Of a stretch of DNA of 64,000 nt, positions 44,758-53,485 are shown one piece after another. Within the stretch, counting starts at the first letter, position 1, and each line of letters opens with the position of its first letter. This DNA is from Planctomycetaceae bacterium (GTDB taxonomy: Bacteria; Planctomycetota; Planctomycetia; Pirellulales; Pirellulaceae). Below the pieces are notes generated by a model. The model was not told the DNA's origin, did no database searches, and saw only the letters and a list, made by a program, of their open reading frames with translations. The position numbers and the translations under genes were made by a program. The stretch covers positions 31,825-95,824 of the forward strand of contig PAPJ01000067.1 in assembly GCA_002709045.1 (NCBI GenBank), written 5' to 3'.

Positions 44758-45672
44758 TTACCACTTTTTTCGTGCACGTAAGTAGATACGGAATCCAATA
44801 GACAGACTGTTGACCGCAATCACCAATCCAATCATTACAGCAGCAGTACCGAATTTGAATGATTCCGGCACGTTCTGCCACTGCGTGGAAATGATATAGA
44901 GATGATAGGACAATGCCATGAAGCGATCCTCCAGCCCGTATGGGACCATGGCATCCCAGCCTGAATCTGCAATTCGAGACGAGATCATTGCTCCGGTAAA
45001 AAGGATCGGAGCGGTTTCACCAGCCGCTCGAGCGACCTGCAGAATGACTCCCGTCAGAATCCCGCTAATTGAATTTGGCAATACGATGGTTCGGATGGTC
45101 TGCCATTTTGTAGCCCCCATGTTCCAACAGGCAACCCGAAAGGACATTGGTACCGATGCGAGTGCTTCTTTCGTGCTGGTAATGATCACCGGTAGTGTCA
45201 TCACTGCTACGGTGCAGGAGGCTGCCAATAAACAACGATCCATTCCGAGGAAATACACAAAAGCACCGAGTCCAAACAGTCCATGTACGATGCTCGGAAC
45301 TCCGGCTAGATTGACCACGGCTAAATTGATGAAGCGTGTGACCCAGTTATCGCGTGCGAATTCATTTAGATAGACACCCGCCAGAATCCCAGTGGGTGCT
45401 GCAATAATCAAGGAAACAAGTACCAGGAAAAAGGTTCCGATTAACGGTCCCCAAATCCCGCCGGCGGTCATCTTTTTCTCCGGATTATCCAGTAAAAATT
45501 CAATCGATAAGGCAGGCCACGCTTTGTATACCAGAAAGATGATGATTGCCAATACGGGAATAATGAGTAACCAAGTCATGGCGAGTGTACAGGATTTAAC
45601 CAGTAACTCGACTTTCTTCCCGCGATGTTCCTGTTCGGTGGAAGCGAAAGGATTATTTAGTTCACTACTCAT
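44758..45672 (-). CDS. pstA: Phosphate ABC transporter permease PstA
   Basis: An inner-membrane permease of 304 residues with six helices. The conserved EAA loop region reads ACWNMGATKWQTIRTIVLPNSISGILTG, and the ARAAGETAPILFTG block is typical of PstA. I start at ATG 45672, which has AAGGTG seven bases upstream and overlaps the end of pstC by 8 bp; a longer reading to 45699 would overlap more and lacks conservation. Confidence 0.93.
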   Translation of the reverse strand: MSSELNNPFASTEQEHRGKKVELLVKSCTLAMTWLLIIPVLAIIIFLVYKAWPALSIEFLLDNPEKKMTAGGIWGPLIGTFFLVLVSLIIAAPTGILAGVYLNEFARDNWVTRFINLAVVNLAGVPSIVHGLFGLGAFVYFLGMDRCLLAASCTVAVMTLPVIITSTKEALASVPMSFRVACWNMGATKWQTIRTIVLPNSISGILTGVILQVARAAGETAPILFTGAMISSRIADSGWDAMVPYGLEDRFMALSYHLYIISTQWQNVPESFKFGTAAVMIGLVIAVNSLSIGFRIYLRARKKW

Positions 45673-46648
45673 TTTCCTGCACCTTAATTCCCTTGACAAT
45701 CAAGTCTGCGGTTAAATTGATAACAAATGCAAAGACAAAAAGAACAACCCCGATGAGAAACAAAGTGTGGTAGTGCATGTCACCACGAACCGCTTCCCCG
45801 AGTTCTGCTGCAATGGTTGCTGTCAAAGTACGAACCGGGTCGAAGATGCTTGTGGGCATATTCACCGAGTGTCCCGTACACATAAGAACCGCCATAGTTT
45901 CACCAATACCTCGCCCGATACCTAATAGGACGGCAGCCAGTAAACCGTTTTTTGCTGCTGGAAAGAGGACTTTGTAAACCATTTCCCAGCGGTTCGCGCC
46001 CAATGCGATGCCCGCTTCACGGAATGAATCCGGGACGGCCCTTAAGGCGTCTTCGGATACAGAGACGATAATTGGTACACTCATTAACGCTAACACGATA
46101 CCAGCATTAAGGATGTTTAGTCCGACAGGTTCGCCAGTGACGTCGACAATCATCGGATTCATGACCACCAGACCAATAAAGCCCCAGACAACCGATGGGA
46201 TGGCAGCCAGTAACTCAATCAGGACTTTTAATATTTCCCGTGACTTACCTTTGGCAAATTCCGAAACATAAACGGCTGCTCCTAAACCAAGAGGAACGGC
46301 TATAACCATGGAAAGAACGGTCACTGAAAGTGTACCCAACATTAAAGCGAGAATACCAAACGTTGGTTTCTTGGCGGATTCCGGAATCCATTTCGGACTC
46401 GTCGTAAATTCAACCAGATCAAGTTTCTCGACCTCTGCGTCAACTCCTCCCCCTATTTCTTCAATGCCCGTGATTGCTGGCAGGCTCTCTTTGAATACAA
46501 AGAAGAAGATCGCCATCACGAAAATAATAGCACTCCATCCACAGAGGTAGATAAGACCCACAATAGCAGGTTCCATAAAGTCAACCACCTTCTGAATGCC
46601 ACGACGCAATGAGAAGTCGCTGTCAACAGTAGGCGTTGTCTCAGACAT
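45665..46648 (-). CDS. pstC: Phosphate ABC transporter permease PstC
   Basis: A 327-residue permease with six helices. The EAA loop is ALGANRWEMVYKVLFPAAKNGLL; GIGRGIGETMAVLMCTG is the PstC hallmark. Between helices 1 and 2 a periplasmic loop of about 55 residues (EIGGGVDAEVEKLDL) is present, as is usual for PstC. The start ATG 46648 lies 49 bp after the pstS stop; the longer reading to 46726 would overlap pstS. Confidence 0.93.
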   Translation of the reverse strand: MSETTPTVDSDFSLRRGIQKVVDFMEPAIVGLIYLCGWSAIIFVMAIFFFVFKESLPAITGIEEIGGGVDAEVEKLDLVEFTTSPKWIPESAKKPTFGILALMLGTLSVTVLSMVIAVPLGLGAAVYVSEFAKGKSREILKVLIELLAAIPSVVWGFIGLVVMNPMIVDVTGEPVGLNILNAGIVLALMSVPIIVSVSEDALRAVPDSFREAGIALGANRWEMVYKVLFPAAKNGLLAAVLLGIGRGIGETMAVLMCTGHSVNMPTSIFDPVRTLTATIAAELGEAVRGDMHYHTLFLIGVVLFVFAFVINLTADLIVKGIKVQENE

Positions 46649-46697
46649 AGTACCGCTTTCGCTGTGTAAATTTGGAAAAGAGAGTTTCCGAGTCAGG

Positions 46698-47588
46698 TTA
46701 TTTGACGGGAACGTATCCCATTTCACTTACGATAGCTTGGCCCTCTTCACCCATAATCCAATCTAGATAGGTCTGGAGTGTAGTGTTGGGTTCGCCAGCG
46801 GTGTATATCATCAGTGGTCGGGCAATCGGATAACTGCCGTTAATTACATTCTCAGCTGTCGGAGCGACCGCAGCCTCATCATCCGCCGTTTTGACTTTCA
46901 GCATTTTAACGTTATCAGTCGCGTAGCCCATTCCCGAGTAGCCAATAGCAGATGCCGTCTTCTCGACCATGGCGACAACGTCGGAGGAACCAGACAGGTC
47001 GATAGAGCCGAGCTTAAAGTCATTGTCATTCAGTACTGCTTCCCGGAAGTAAGCATAGGTCCCCGAGTTATTTTGACGACTAATGCGAACAATTTCGTCG
47101 GATCCTCCAGGAATTTCAATGTCTACTTCACTCCACTTAGAAATGGTTCCGCCATCCGCATAGATGGCATCGAGTTGCGCTAACGTGATCTCTTCCAGTG
47201 GGTTGTCCTTGTGAACGTAGACAGCCAGTGCATCCTGACCAACGACGTACTTAACCGGAGCAACACCAAGTTCACTTTCAGCGCGAGCTTTCTCTTTATC
47301 CTTCATTTGGCGACTGGCATTGGCCATGTCAGCAAGGCCTTGAATAAGGCTTGAAATTCCAACGCCACTGCCACCACCGGATACTTCGATTGTCACATCA
47401 GGATGATCCTCTTGATACTTTTCAGACCAGGCCGCAGCCAAATTGACCATGGTATCTGATCCTTCGACCTGAATGGTTTGATTCTCGTTTCCGCCAGTGG
47501 AGGTGTCATCCTTTGAACCACAGCCGGTAAGGAGAAGAGAGGCTGTAAGCGTTAGTGCTAGGCTTAAAGTAACCTTTAGTTTCATCAT
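46698..47588 (-). CDS. pstS: Phosphate-binding lipoprotein PstS
   Basis: The substrate-binding component of the Pst system. A lipoprotein signal with lipobox LLTGCG places the acylated Cys at 22 or 23, followed by a Ser/Asp/Gly linker. The mature part matches the PBP-like phosphate family: IQVEGSDTMVNLAAAWSEKY, SGGGSGVGISSLI, RQNNSGTYAYFREAVL and GYVPVK. Two ATGs are adjacent (47588, 47585). Four Pho-box repeats lie 65-103 bp upstream, so phosphate starvation control is expected. Confidence 0.94.
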   Translation of the reverse strand: MMKLKVTLSLALTLTASLLLTGCGSKDDTSTGGNENQTIQVEGSDTMVNLAAAWSEKYQEDHPDVTIEVSGGGSGVGISSLIQGLADMANASRQMKDKEKARAESELGVAPVKYVVGQDALAVYVHKDNPLEEITLAQLDAIYADGGTISKWSEVDIEIPGGSDEIVRISRQNNSGTYAYFREAVLNDNDFKLGSIDLSGSSDVVAMVEKTASAIGYSGMGYATDNVKMLKVKTADDEAAVAPTAENVINGSYPIARPLMIYTAGEPNTTLQTYLDWIMGEEGQAIVSEMGYVPVK

Positions 47589-47652
47589 TTAGTTCCCGCT
47601 AATATGAAGAAGTTTATCTATTTGTTATATCAACCAGAATTTAGACCCAGAG

Positions 47653-47691
47653 TATGAACCAATAGATAAAACAATGTTAAGAAATTGTTAA
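47653..47691 (-). promoter_or_regulatory. Pho box: four 11-bp-spaced TTAACA-type repeats upstream of pstS
   Basis: On the minus strand two exact TTAACA hexamers (47691-47686, 47680-47675) are followed by TTATCT (47669-47664) and TTCATA (47658-47653), each separated by five bases. TTAACA-N5-TTAACA is the B. subtilis PhoP consensus, and the 11-bp period is shared by E. coli Pho boxes. A TATAAC-like -10 element lies at 47629-47624. Confidence 0.7.
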
Positions 47692-47731
47692 GATTGAGCC
47701 GCTTCAGTTTTAAGGCTCTAAATAAAGCAGT

Positions 47732-47771
47732 AAAAAAACCCTCAGAAGAACTGCACTCGTTCGTCTGAGGG
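47732..47771 (-). terminator. Intrinsic terminator of the repeat-protein gene
   Basis: Arms CCCTCAGA (47739-47746) and TCTGAGGG (47764-47771) pair perfectly, and an inner GAAC/GTTC extends the stem. On the minus strand it is followed by seven T residues (47738-47732). It ends the transcript of the repeat-protein gene 35 bp after its stop and insulates the pstS promoter. Confidence 0.9.
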
Positions 47772-47805
47772 CTTTGAATCGGTTCTATATGTTGCGAATA
47801 GGCGT

Positions 47806-48661
47806 TTATTTACTGCGAAGGTAAGCATTGATTACGTCAGCGTCCGCGCCTTTGACAGTCATGCCGATAGGACCGGCTGCCGGGAAAACTACACACTTGG
47901 CAGGTTCACCGTGCTCCAGGAAGCTATTGTGAGATTCACTTCCATCGGCAAATACCCAAAGGCGACCATCTTCAATCGTGACGGCAAAACCTTCTTTTTG
48001 AATCAGATAGTGAGTGATCGTGTCTGATTCGTTGCTCTTAAGGGTCATCCCACCAGGGCCAATGCCAGGTCGAATGACATGCTTGGCAAGTTCGCCCTTC
48101 GTGTCGAATTCTTCGATAGCAGAATCGCCGGCAGCGAAAACCCACATACGCCCTTCAGCCATTCGTAATTCGAAGCCGTCTTTCGCGTTGATGTAGCGAT
48201 CAATGACTTCTGAGTCTGATGACTTGATTGTCATTCCAGCAGGCCCAGCAGCAGGACGGACGACACATTTGGCTGGTTCACCATGTTCTTCAAAGTCAGC
48301 TAGTTCATCACTACCCGAAACGAAGACCCATAATCGACCATCTTCGATGGATGTAGTGAAACCTTCTCGCATAGAAATGAACTGATTGATAGTTTCATTG
48401 TCGCTTGACTTCAGAGTCATACCACGAGGACCAATGCCTGGGCGAATTACATGTTTAGCAAGTTCACCCTTACTAACGAAGTCAGCCAGCGCTTCATCCT
48501 GAAGATGGAATACCCATAAACGACCTTCCTCTTCAAAAGTGACAAAGTCACCTTTATCAAAAGGACCAGAAGTCTTAGAAGTGGTGATGACATTACCATC
48601 GGCTGAGTAATGAGCCCAGTACCAGTTGTTATTGACCTGTGGGAACTCGGAATCGTATCAT
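47806..48661 (-). CDS. Four-repeat protein with frameshifted 5' end
   Basis: A protein of unknown function built from ~62-residue repeats, each with an EGR(L/M)WVF strand and a GE(L/P)AK...RP..GP.GMT(L/I)K segment. Two types alternate (HVIRPGIGP and CVVRPAAGP). The simple open frame from ATG 48420 has three repeats, but the same frame continues upstream through a clear extra repeat (WYWAHYSADGNVITTSK ... GRLWVFHLQDEALADFV) with no start codon before a TGA at 48658. An ATG at 48661 is one frame off; removing one C from the CCC at 48643-48641 joins it and gives MIRFRVPQVNNNWYW. So this is an indel, an assembly error, or +1 frameshifting. No signal peptide is visible. Confidence 0.7.
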
Positions 48662-48829
48662 TCCCTCATAACAAGTAGATTAAGGCGGGGCTTGAGAGGT
48701 GTCCTGCGTACTCCTTTCGAAAGTCCCGTCAGACTCCTGATGAAATGGCTCCACCAGCTTGCATATTATTTTCAGGAGTGGACAAGGATGCTGTTTGACC
48801 TACAACAGCTATAGAGACAGGAGGTCTCC

Positions 48830-50173
48830 ATGATCCAGTTACCCCTTGGTGGTAAGAAACTCTTTGTTCTGGATACGAACGTCATTTTGCATGACGGAGA
48901 GTGTTTTCTTAATTTTGATGAGCATGATGTTGTCATTCCTATGGTGGTTTTGGAAGAACTGGATAAGTTCAAAAAAGGAAACCAGAATCGGAATCTACAA
49001 GCGCGCCGTTTTTTGCGAAAAGTAGATGCATATAGTGATGATGTTCTGAACGAAGATGGTGTCAGTCTTGGCGAACAGTCCGGAAGGTTATGGATTGTCT
49101 TAACAGATCAGCTGAATCAAAAGCTGGGTCGGGCATTTTTGCAGGACTGTCCGGATCACCGTATTTTGAATACCGCGTTATTGCTGCAACAAAAGCATCC
49201 TGATCGCAAGGTGATCTTGATTACCAAAGATACCAACCTGCGACTGAAAGCACGTGGTCTCAAAATCATTGCCCAGGACTATACCACTGACAAAGTGGAT
49301 GATGTGACACAGTTGTATCGAGGAATACAAATTTTTGAAACAGCACCGCAAGCTATTGATGACTTTTATGCAAATGGTGGAACGATAGATGTCGAGCAAA
49401 TGTCTCTCGCCGATAATATCGAATTGCATGCCAACGAGTTCTTTGTCTTTCGCAACGGATCCAAAAGCACATTGGCAACCTATAATGCCGGAGTGCATTC
49501 GTTTTGCCGAGTTGAAAAACCAAATGCCTATGGTATTCAGCCTAAAAACGTAGAGCAGACTTTTGCTTTGCAGGCACTACTTGATGACAGTATCAAACTG
49601 GTAACGCTTGTAGGTAAGGCTGGGACAGGGAAGACCCTGCTGGCATTGGCCGCCGCCTTAGAGCGAAATGATTCCTATCAGCAAGTCCTGATGGGAAGAC
49701 CGATTGTTCCTTTATCGAATCGGGACTTAGGCTATCTCCCCGGCGACATTGACGCCAAGATGGATCCATATATGCAGCCGTTATATGACAATCTGAAAGT
49801 GATTCAAAATCAGTTTGCAACGACCGACCCTCGCCAAATTGGGATTCGTAGTATGTTGGAAAATGAAAAACTGGTGCTGACTCCCCTGAGTTACATTCGT
49901 GGACGTAGCTTGCAGAATGTTTACTTCATCGTGGATGAGGCCCAGAACTTGACTCCCCATGAAATGAAAACAATTATTACCCGAGCTGGTGAGGGGACGA
50001 AGATTGTACTTACGGGCGACATCCACCAGATTGATCATCCCTACCTGGATACAGAGTCCAATGGCCTTTCGTTCCTGATTAGTCGGATGAAAGGACAGGA
50101 TATCTACGCCCATGTGATGCTGGAAAAAGGCGAGCGTTCAGCGTTATCTGATTTAGCTAGTCGTGTTCTTTGA
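48830..50173 (+). CDS. PIN domain-PhoH family ATPase (YlaK/PhoH2-like)
   Basis: A 447-residue fusion of an N-terminal PIN RNase domain (about 10-150) with a PhoH ATPase (about 240-447). PIN acidic residues appear in LFVLDTNVILHD and VVLEELDKFKKG. The PhoH part has Walker A VGKAGTGKT, YLPGDIDAKMDPYMQPLYDN and Walker B YFIVDEAQNLTPHEMK, with TGDIHQIDHPY following. A strong ribosome site AGGAGG lies five bases before the ATG. The domain pair is thought to act as an RNA helicase/RNase. Its place beside the phosphate regulon fits the PhoH name, but no Pho box is seen upstream. Confidence 0.92.
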   Translation: MIQLPLGGKKLFVLDTNVILHDGECFLNFDEHDVVIPMVVLEELDKFKKGNQNRNLQARRFLRKVDAYSDDVLNEDGVSLGEQSGRLWIVLTDQLNQKLGRAFLQDCPDHRILNTALLLQQKHPDRKVILITKDTNLRLKARGLKIIAQDYTTDKVDDVTQLYRGIQIFETAPQAIDDFYANGGTIDVEQMSLADNIELHANEFFVFRNGSKSTLATYNAGVHSFCRVEKPNAYGIQPKNVEQTFALQALLDDSIKLVTLVGKAGTGKTLLALAAALERNDSYQQVLMGRPIVPLSNRDLGYLPGDIDAKMDPYMQPLYDNLKVIQNQFATTDPRQIGIRSMLENEKLVLTPLSYIRGRSLQNVYFIVDEAQNLTPHEMKTIITRAGEGTKIVLTGDIHQIDHPYLDTESNGLSFLISRMKGQDIYAHVMLEKGERSALSDLASRVL

Positions 50174-50183
50174 GAGCTTTTAT

Positions 50184-50975
50184 TCAGCCCATCAGGTATG
50201 GCTTGAGTATGGCACTCATTCCAATCAGGAATAATGCAGCCAGTGCGTAGTGTTGCAGTTTCTTGCGATCAAGTTTATTACCCACTCGAATTCCGATTTC
50301 CGTTCCCATAAACACGACCGGTAGTCCGAGGATTCCCAGTATTAATCCGGTCATCGATGTAGTACCGAACTGCCAAACCAACATGATCGCTAGTGGAATC
50401 ATGCCATAGAAAAGCATGGCGAAAAGAAATCCCCGGCTTTGCTTGGAGTCCCAGGGCTGACACATCACCCACAAGGCAACCGCCGGACCGCCCATACCAA
50501 TAAATCCAAGCATGAGTCCACTGATGGAAAACGCAATGTATTCCCAGATTACAGGTAGGTTTTCTTGAGCCTCGAGCTTGATGAATCCTTTGGCCGCGAC
50601 AATCAGTATCAGTACAATGCCGATTGTTTGCTGAATCAATTGACGACTTTCCGCTGGAGAATCTCCGTAATTATTAAGGTAATCGAGCAATAGGACGCCA
50701 GGCAGAATAAAGAGAATCCTTATTAGGCCCGGGCGAACCGTAGAAGGCCATGAGATCGCGTTAGAGAGTTTCCAGGCACCAATACCCGATTGCGTCATCG
50801 AGGCGATGGTAATAGCTGCAATGGCAGTATCAATTTCAAAACCACAGAAATAAAGAATCGGAATCCCGAAGGCACCTGCTCCGAATCCAATCACTCCCTG
50901 AAGCACGCAACTGGTGAAGAATACGCCAGAGAAGACAATATATTGCCAGACTTCAAAATTCCCTAAGTATTCCAT
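50184..50975 (-). CDS. TauE/SafE family sulfite/anion exporter
   Basis: A 263-residue membrane protein with about eight hydrophobic helices of the TauE/SafE family. Typical glycine-rich segments are VLQGVIGFGAGAFGIPILY near the N-terminus and GLMLGFIGMGGPAVALWVM in the second half, the duplicated signature of this family. Family members export sulfite, sulfoacetate or similar organosulfur anions. It is convergent with the PIN-PhoH gene and 10 bp from it. Confidence 0.9.
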   Translation of the reverse strand: MEYLGNFEVWQYIVFSGVFFTSCVLQGVIGFGAGAFGIPILYFCGFEIDTAIAAITIASMTQSGIGAWKLSNAISWPSTVRPGLIRILFILPGVLLLDYLNNYGDSPAESRQLIQQTIGIVLILIVAAKGFIKLEAQENLPVIWEYIAFSISGLMLGFIGMGGPAVALWVMCQPWDSKQSRGFLFAMLFYGMIPLAIMLVWQFGTTSMTGLILGILGLPVVFMGTEIGIRVGNKLDRKKLQHYALAALFLIGMSAILKPYLMG

Positions 50976-51186
50976 TACGCCCTAATCGTCCTCAGGCTGT
51001 CGCGGGAGCGAGTGATAAGTATGGCAGTATATCCCACTAACTATGTTATGAACAGCAAACGAAGAATGTGTTGCATAAAAGGGCTAACGTTGAGTGTTAA
51101 GTTACTCTAGGAATAAATTGCCACGTTCAAAGAACGGCTGGGCGTGCTCACGCTCTTGGAAGTCAGGGGATAAACCATTCTAGGGC

Positions 51187-52035
51187 TTAGAGCCCAAGTC
51201 GATAGAAGCGGTTTGCCGTTCCACCAAAGATGTTCTCTAACTCACTCTTACCAAGATTACCGATGGTTTCGCTCAAAGCGTTATGGACATCCTGATAGCT
51301 CGCTGCCAATTCACAGACTGGCCAGTCAGAGCCAAACATACAGCGTTCTGGTCCGAAAGCTTCCAGTGTGACCTCGATATATGGTTTTAGATCAGCGGGA
51401 TTCCAATTGGCCCAATCAGCTTCCGTCACCATACCCGACAACTTGCACATAATATTTGGGAATTTAGCAGCTGATTTAATGTTGGCCTCCCAGTTATCAA
51501 ACCGCTGGTGTTTGATTTCGGGCTTAGCCAGGTGGTCAATCACCATGGGAAGTTCGGGAAACTGTTTCCCCAGTTGCTGGGCATGATGAAGATGTTTGAC
51601 ATAGAAAAGCAGGTCAAAGGGAACATGGTGCTTTTCGAGTACTTTCAATCCGCGTAATACATCCTCGCGAATGATGAAGTTGTCGTCAGGCTCATCCTGA
51701 GTAATATGCCGAATACCGACAAATTTTTTCTGATCTTGATAGCGTAGTAGTTGGTCCTCGATATCTGCCGCAGTCAGATCGACCCATCCCACAACGCCGG
51801 CGATGTAATCGGTTTGAGATGCGAGTTCCAATGCCCAATCGTTCTCTAGTAGCGTATGCTGAGTTTGAATCAAAACTGTTTTCTCAACACCGACGGCTTC
51901 GATGTGCCCGGCCAGTGTTGCTGGAAGATAAGTTTGGTAAATCGCTTCATGACCCGGAGCTGAAAGCCAGTCGTAATCGAATTCGGGACGAGTCAGATCC
52001 CAGAAGTGATGATGGGCGTCAATCTTCAATGCCAT
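51187..52035 (-). CDS. Amidohydrolase, sugar lactonase type (L-fucono-lactonase-like)
   Basis: A 282-residue TIM-barrel hydrolase of the COG3618 group, which includes L-fucono-1,5-lactonase and L-rhamnono-lactonase. The metal site begins IDAHHHFWDL (His8-His10); VIDHLAKP and MFGSDWPV supply further ligands. It lies last in the sugar operon, 12 bp after the aldo/keto reductase. The pair would oxidise an aldose to the lactone and open it. The exact sugar is inference from neighbours. Confidence 0.87.
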   Translation of the reverse strand: MALKIDAHHHFWDLTRPEFDYDWLSAPGHEAIYQTYLPATLAGHIEAVGVEKTVLIQTQHTLLENDWALELASQTDYIAGVVGWVDLTAADIEDQLLRYQDQKKFVGIRHITQDEPDDNFIIREDVLRGLKVLEKHHVPFDLLFYVKHLHHAQQLGKQFPELPMVIDHLAKPEIKHQRFDNWEANIKSAAKFPNIMCKLSGMVTEADWANWNPADLKPYIEVTLEAFGPERCMFGSDWPVCELAASYQDVHNALSETIGNLGKSELENIFGGTANRFYRLGL

Positions 52036-52047
52036 AACGGCCTTCCG

Positions 52048-52998
52048 TTAGTTCTGTTCGGGTAATGGATCGTTATTTTCAGGTCGCCCTTCAATATAGA
52101 ACCAGTTATGGATAGGTTTTAATATTTCCTGAACCTCAGCTAACAGCATCGTATCGAGAGGCAGTTCAGCCCAATCCGCCCATTGCCGGATCCGTGCTTG
52201 ATTAGCACTGCCAGTGATACAGGTCGTCATCTCTTCATTGGCGATGGAAAACTGTAATGCCAACTGCGCAATATCGATTCCAGCTGCTGTGCAGTGAGCG
52301 GCGGCCTTTTCGCAAGTCTGGCGGACGAATGGTGTTGCCTTGTGCCATTCAGGCAGCGGAGCGTTGGTGAGCAAGCGAGCTGAAAAAGGAGCGGCATTCA
52401 TGATGCCGACATTTTTCTCTTGGAGATAAGGAACCAGATCATCCAACATGGTGTTTTGAAGGGTGTAGTGGTTGTAACTAAGAATCACATCCAGATCAGT
52501 TTGTTCAAGAATAAAGCGAAAATTATTCATTGGGTAACCTGAAATACCAATATATCGCACTTTACCGGCTTCTTGGATCTTTCGCAGTGCGGGAATCGTT
52601 TCATCTACAATTTGTTGACGATCCACAAATTCGATATCATGACACAACATGATATCGAGATGATCTGTACCTAAGCGATGGAGACTTACATCAACACTCT
52701 CCACGACACGTTCAGCCGAATAATCGAAGTGGTTAACGTGGTAACGCCCTAGTTTTGTACCGAGCAGGTACCGGTCCCGTGGTATCTCTTTAAGGGCAAT
52801 CCCAAGCAGAACTTCACCAATACCTCGGCCGTAGTACGGAGAGGTGTCGATAAAATTCATTCCACAATCTAAGGCGGCCGGTACTGCAGAGAGGGCTTCA
52901 TTGACATCGACGCTGCGAAACTCCGCTCCTAAAGAAGAAGCTCCGAAGCTCACCACGGACAGGTCTAAATCAGTGTTTCCAAGTCGTCGTGTTTTCAT
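52048..52998 (-). CDS. Aldo/keto reductase (L-fucose/D-threo-aldose dehydrogenase-like)
   Basis: A 316-residue NAD(P)-linked oxidoreductase starting at ATG 52998 (MKTRRLGNTDLDLSVVSFG). Tetrad residues are visible: Asp and Tyr in NFIDTSPYYGRG, Lys in LLGTKLGRY and His in IMLCHDIEF. The DTSPYYG pattern is that of the D-threo-aldose 1-dehydrogenase subgroup, which oxidises L-fucose. A longer frame to 53196 overlaps the mutarotase gene and is composition noise. FucU-type mutarotase lies 20 bp upstream and the lactonase 12 bp downstream, giving a coherent pathway. Confidence 0.9.
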   Translation of the reverse strand: MKTRRLGNTDLDLSVVSFGASSLGAEFRSVDVNEALSAVPAALDCGMNFIDTSPYYGRGIGEVLLGIALKEIPRDRYLLGTKLGRYHVNHFDYSAERVVESVDVSLHRLGTDHLDIMLCHDIEFVDRQQIVDETIPALRKIQEAGKVRYIGISGYPMNNFRFILEQTDLDVILSYNHYTLQNTMLDDLVPYLQEKNVGIMNAAPFSARLLTNAPLPEWHKATPFVRQTCEKAAAHCTAAGIDIAQLALQFSIANEEMTTCITGSANQARIRQWADWAELPLDTMLLAEVQEILKPIHNWFYIEGRPENNDPLPEQN

Positions 52999-53018
52999 TG
53001 AGGAATGCTCTCTTGCTG

Positions 53019-53465
53019 CTAGTCCATGCGAACGCCAACGTGAAGCAACAAATTCGCAAAGCGTTGCTGATCTGCTGTTTGAATCGTAAGAACATGATCG
53101 GCTGTTGAGACTTCCGGATAGAAATCCCATTTGTCGATCGGTTCCAGATCGAGATCGACCCCGGCCTCCTTCAAAGAAGCTCGATAGTCTTCCCAAACGG
53201 GTGGGTCTCCGTCGAGTGCATAGGGGCCTTCGGTTTCATACATCATCGTGCACGCACGTTCGACCGGAATGGCGGTCAATAAGGCCTTAAGAACTTGATC
53301 ACACGTTGGCAGACCCGGTGAAAGATTGAGGCTGACCAGCTCGGCATTAGGGCCAAGTGTCGAAGAGCACGGATAGTTACCATCCGCGATAAGGACCCGG
53401 GAATGATGACCCGCACGTCCTAAAACTTCGTTGATTTTTGGATGGATTAACTGATGCTTTAGCAT
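53019..53465 (-). CDS. fucU: RbsD/FucU family sugar mutarotase
   Basis: A 148-residue mutarotase that interconverts sugar anomers. The catalytic His20 and Asp28 lie in GHHSRVLIADGNYP, the family signature; MYETEGPYALDGDPPVWEDY and TADQQRFANLLLHVGV complete the pattern and favour FucU (L-fucose) over RbsD (ribose). It lies 20 bp downstream of the UxaE-family gene and 20 bp upstream of the aldo/keto reductase. Mutarotation would supply the right anomer to that dehydrogenase. Confidence 0.9.
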   Translation of the reverse strand: MLKHQLIHPKINEVLGRAGHHSRVLIADGNYPCSSTLGPNAELVSLNLSPGLPTCDQVLKALLTAIPVERACTMMYETEGPYALDGDPPVWEDYRASLKEAGVDLDLEPIDKWDFYPEVSTADHVLTIQTADQQRFANLLLHVGVRMD

Positions 53466-53485
53466 GGCTCTCGGGTTCCTTTCGA

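Noticed and set aside
48641..48660. UGA at 48658 as a second selenocysteine codon
   Set aside because: It would be codon 4 of a short Met-Arg-Glu start, with no redox motif around it; a one-base frame error explains the region better.
50976..51186. Small gene or RNA between the TauE-like gene and the lactonase
   Set aside because: No frame with coding character, no clear hairpin with a T-run and no tRNA-like pattern.
52998..53196. N-terminal extension of the aldo/keto reductase
   Set aside because: It overlaps the mutarotase gene, is Arg/Ser-rich noise, and the family start matches ATG 52998.
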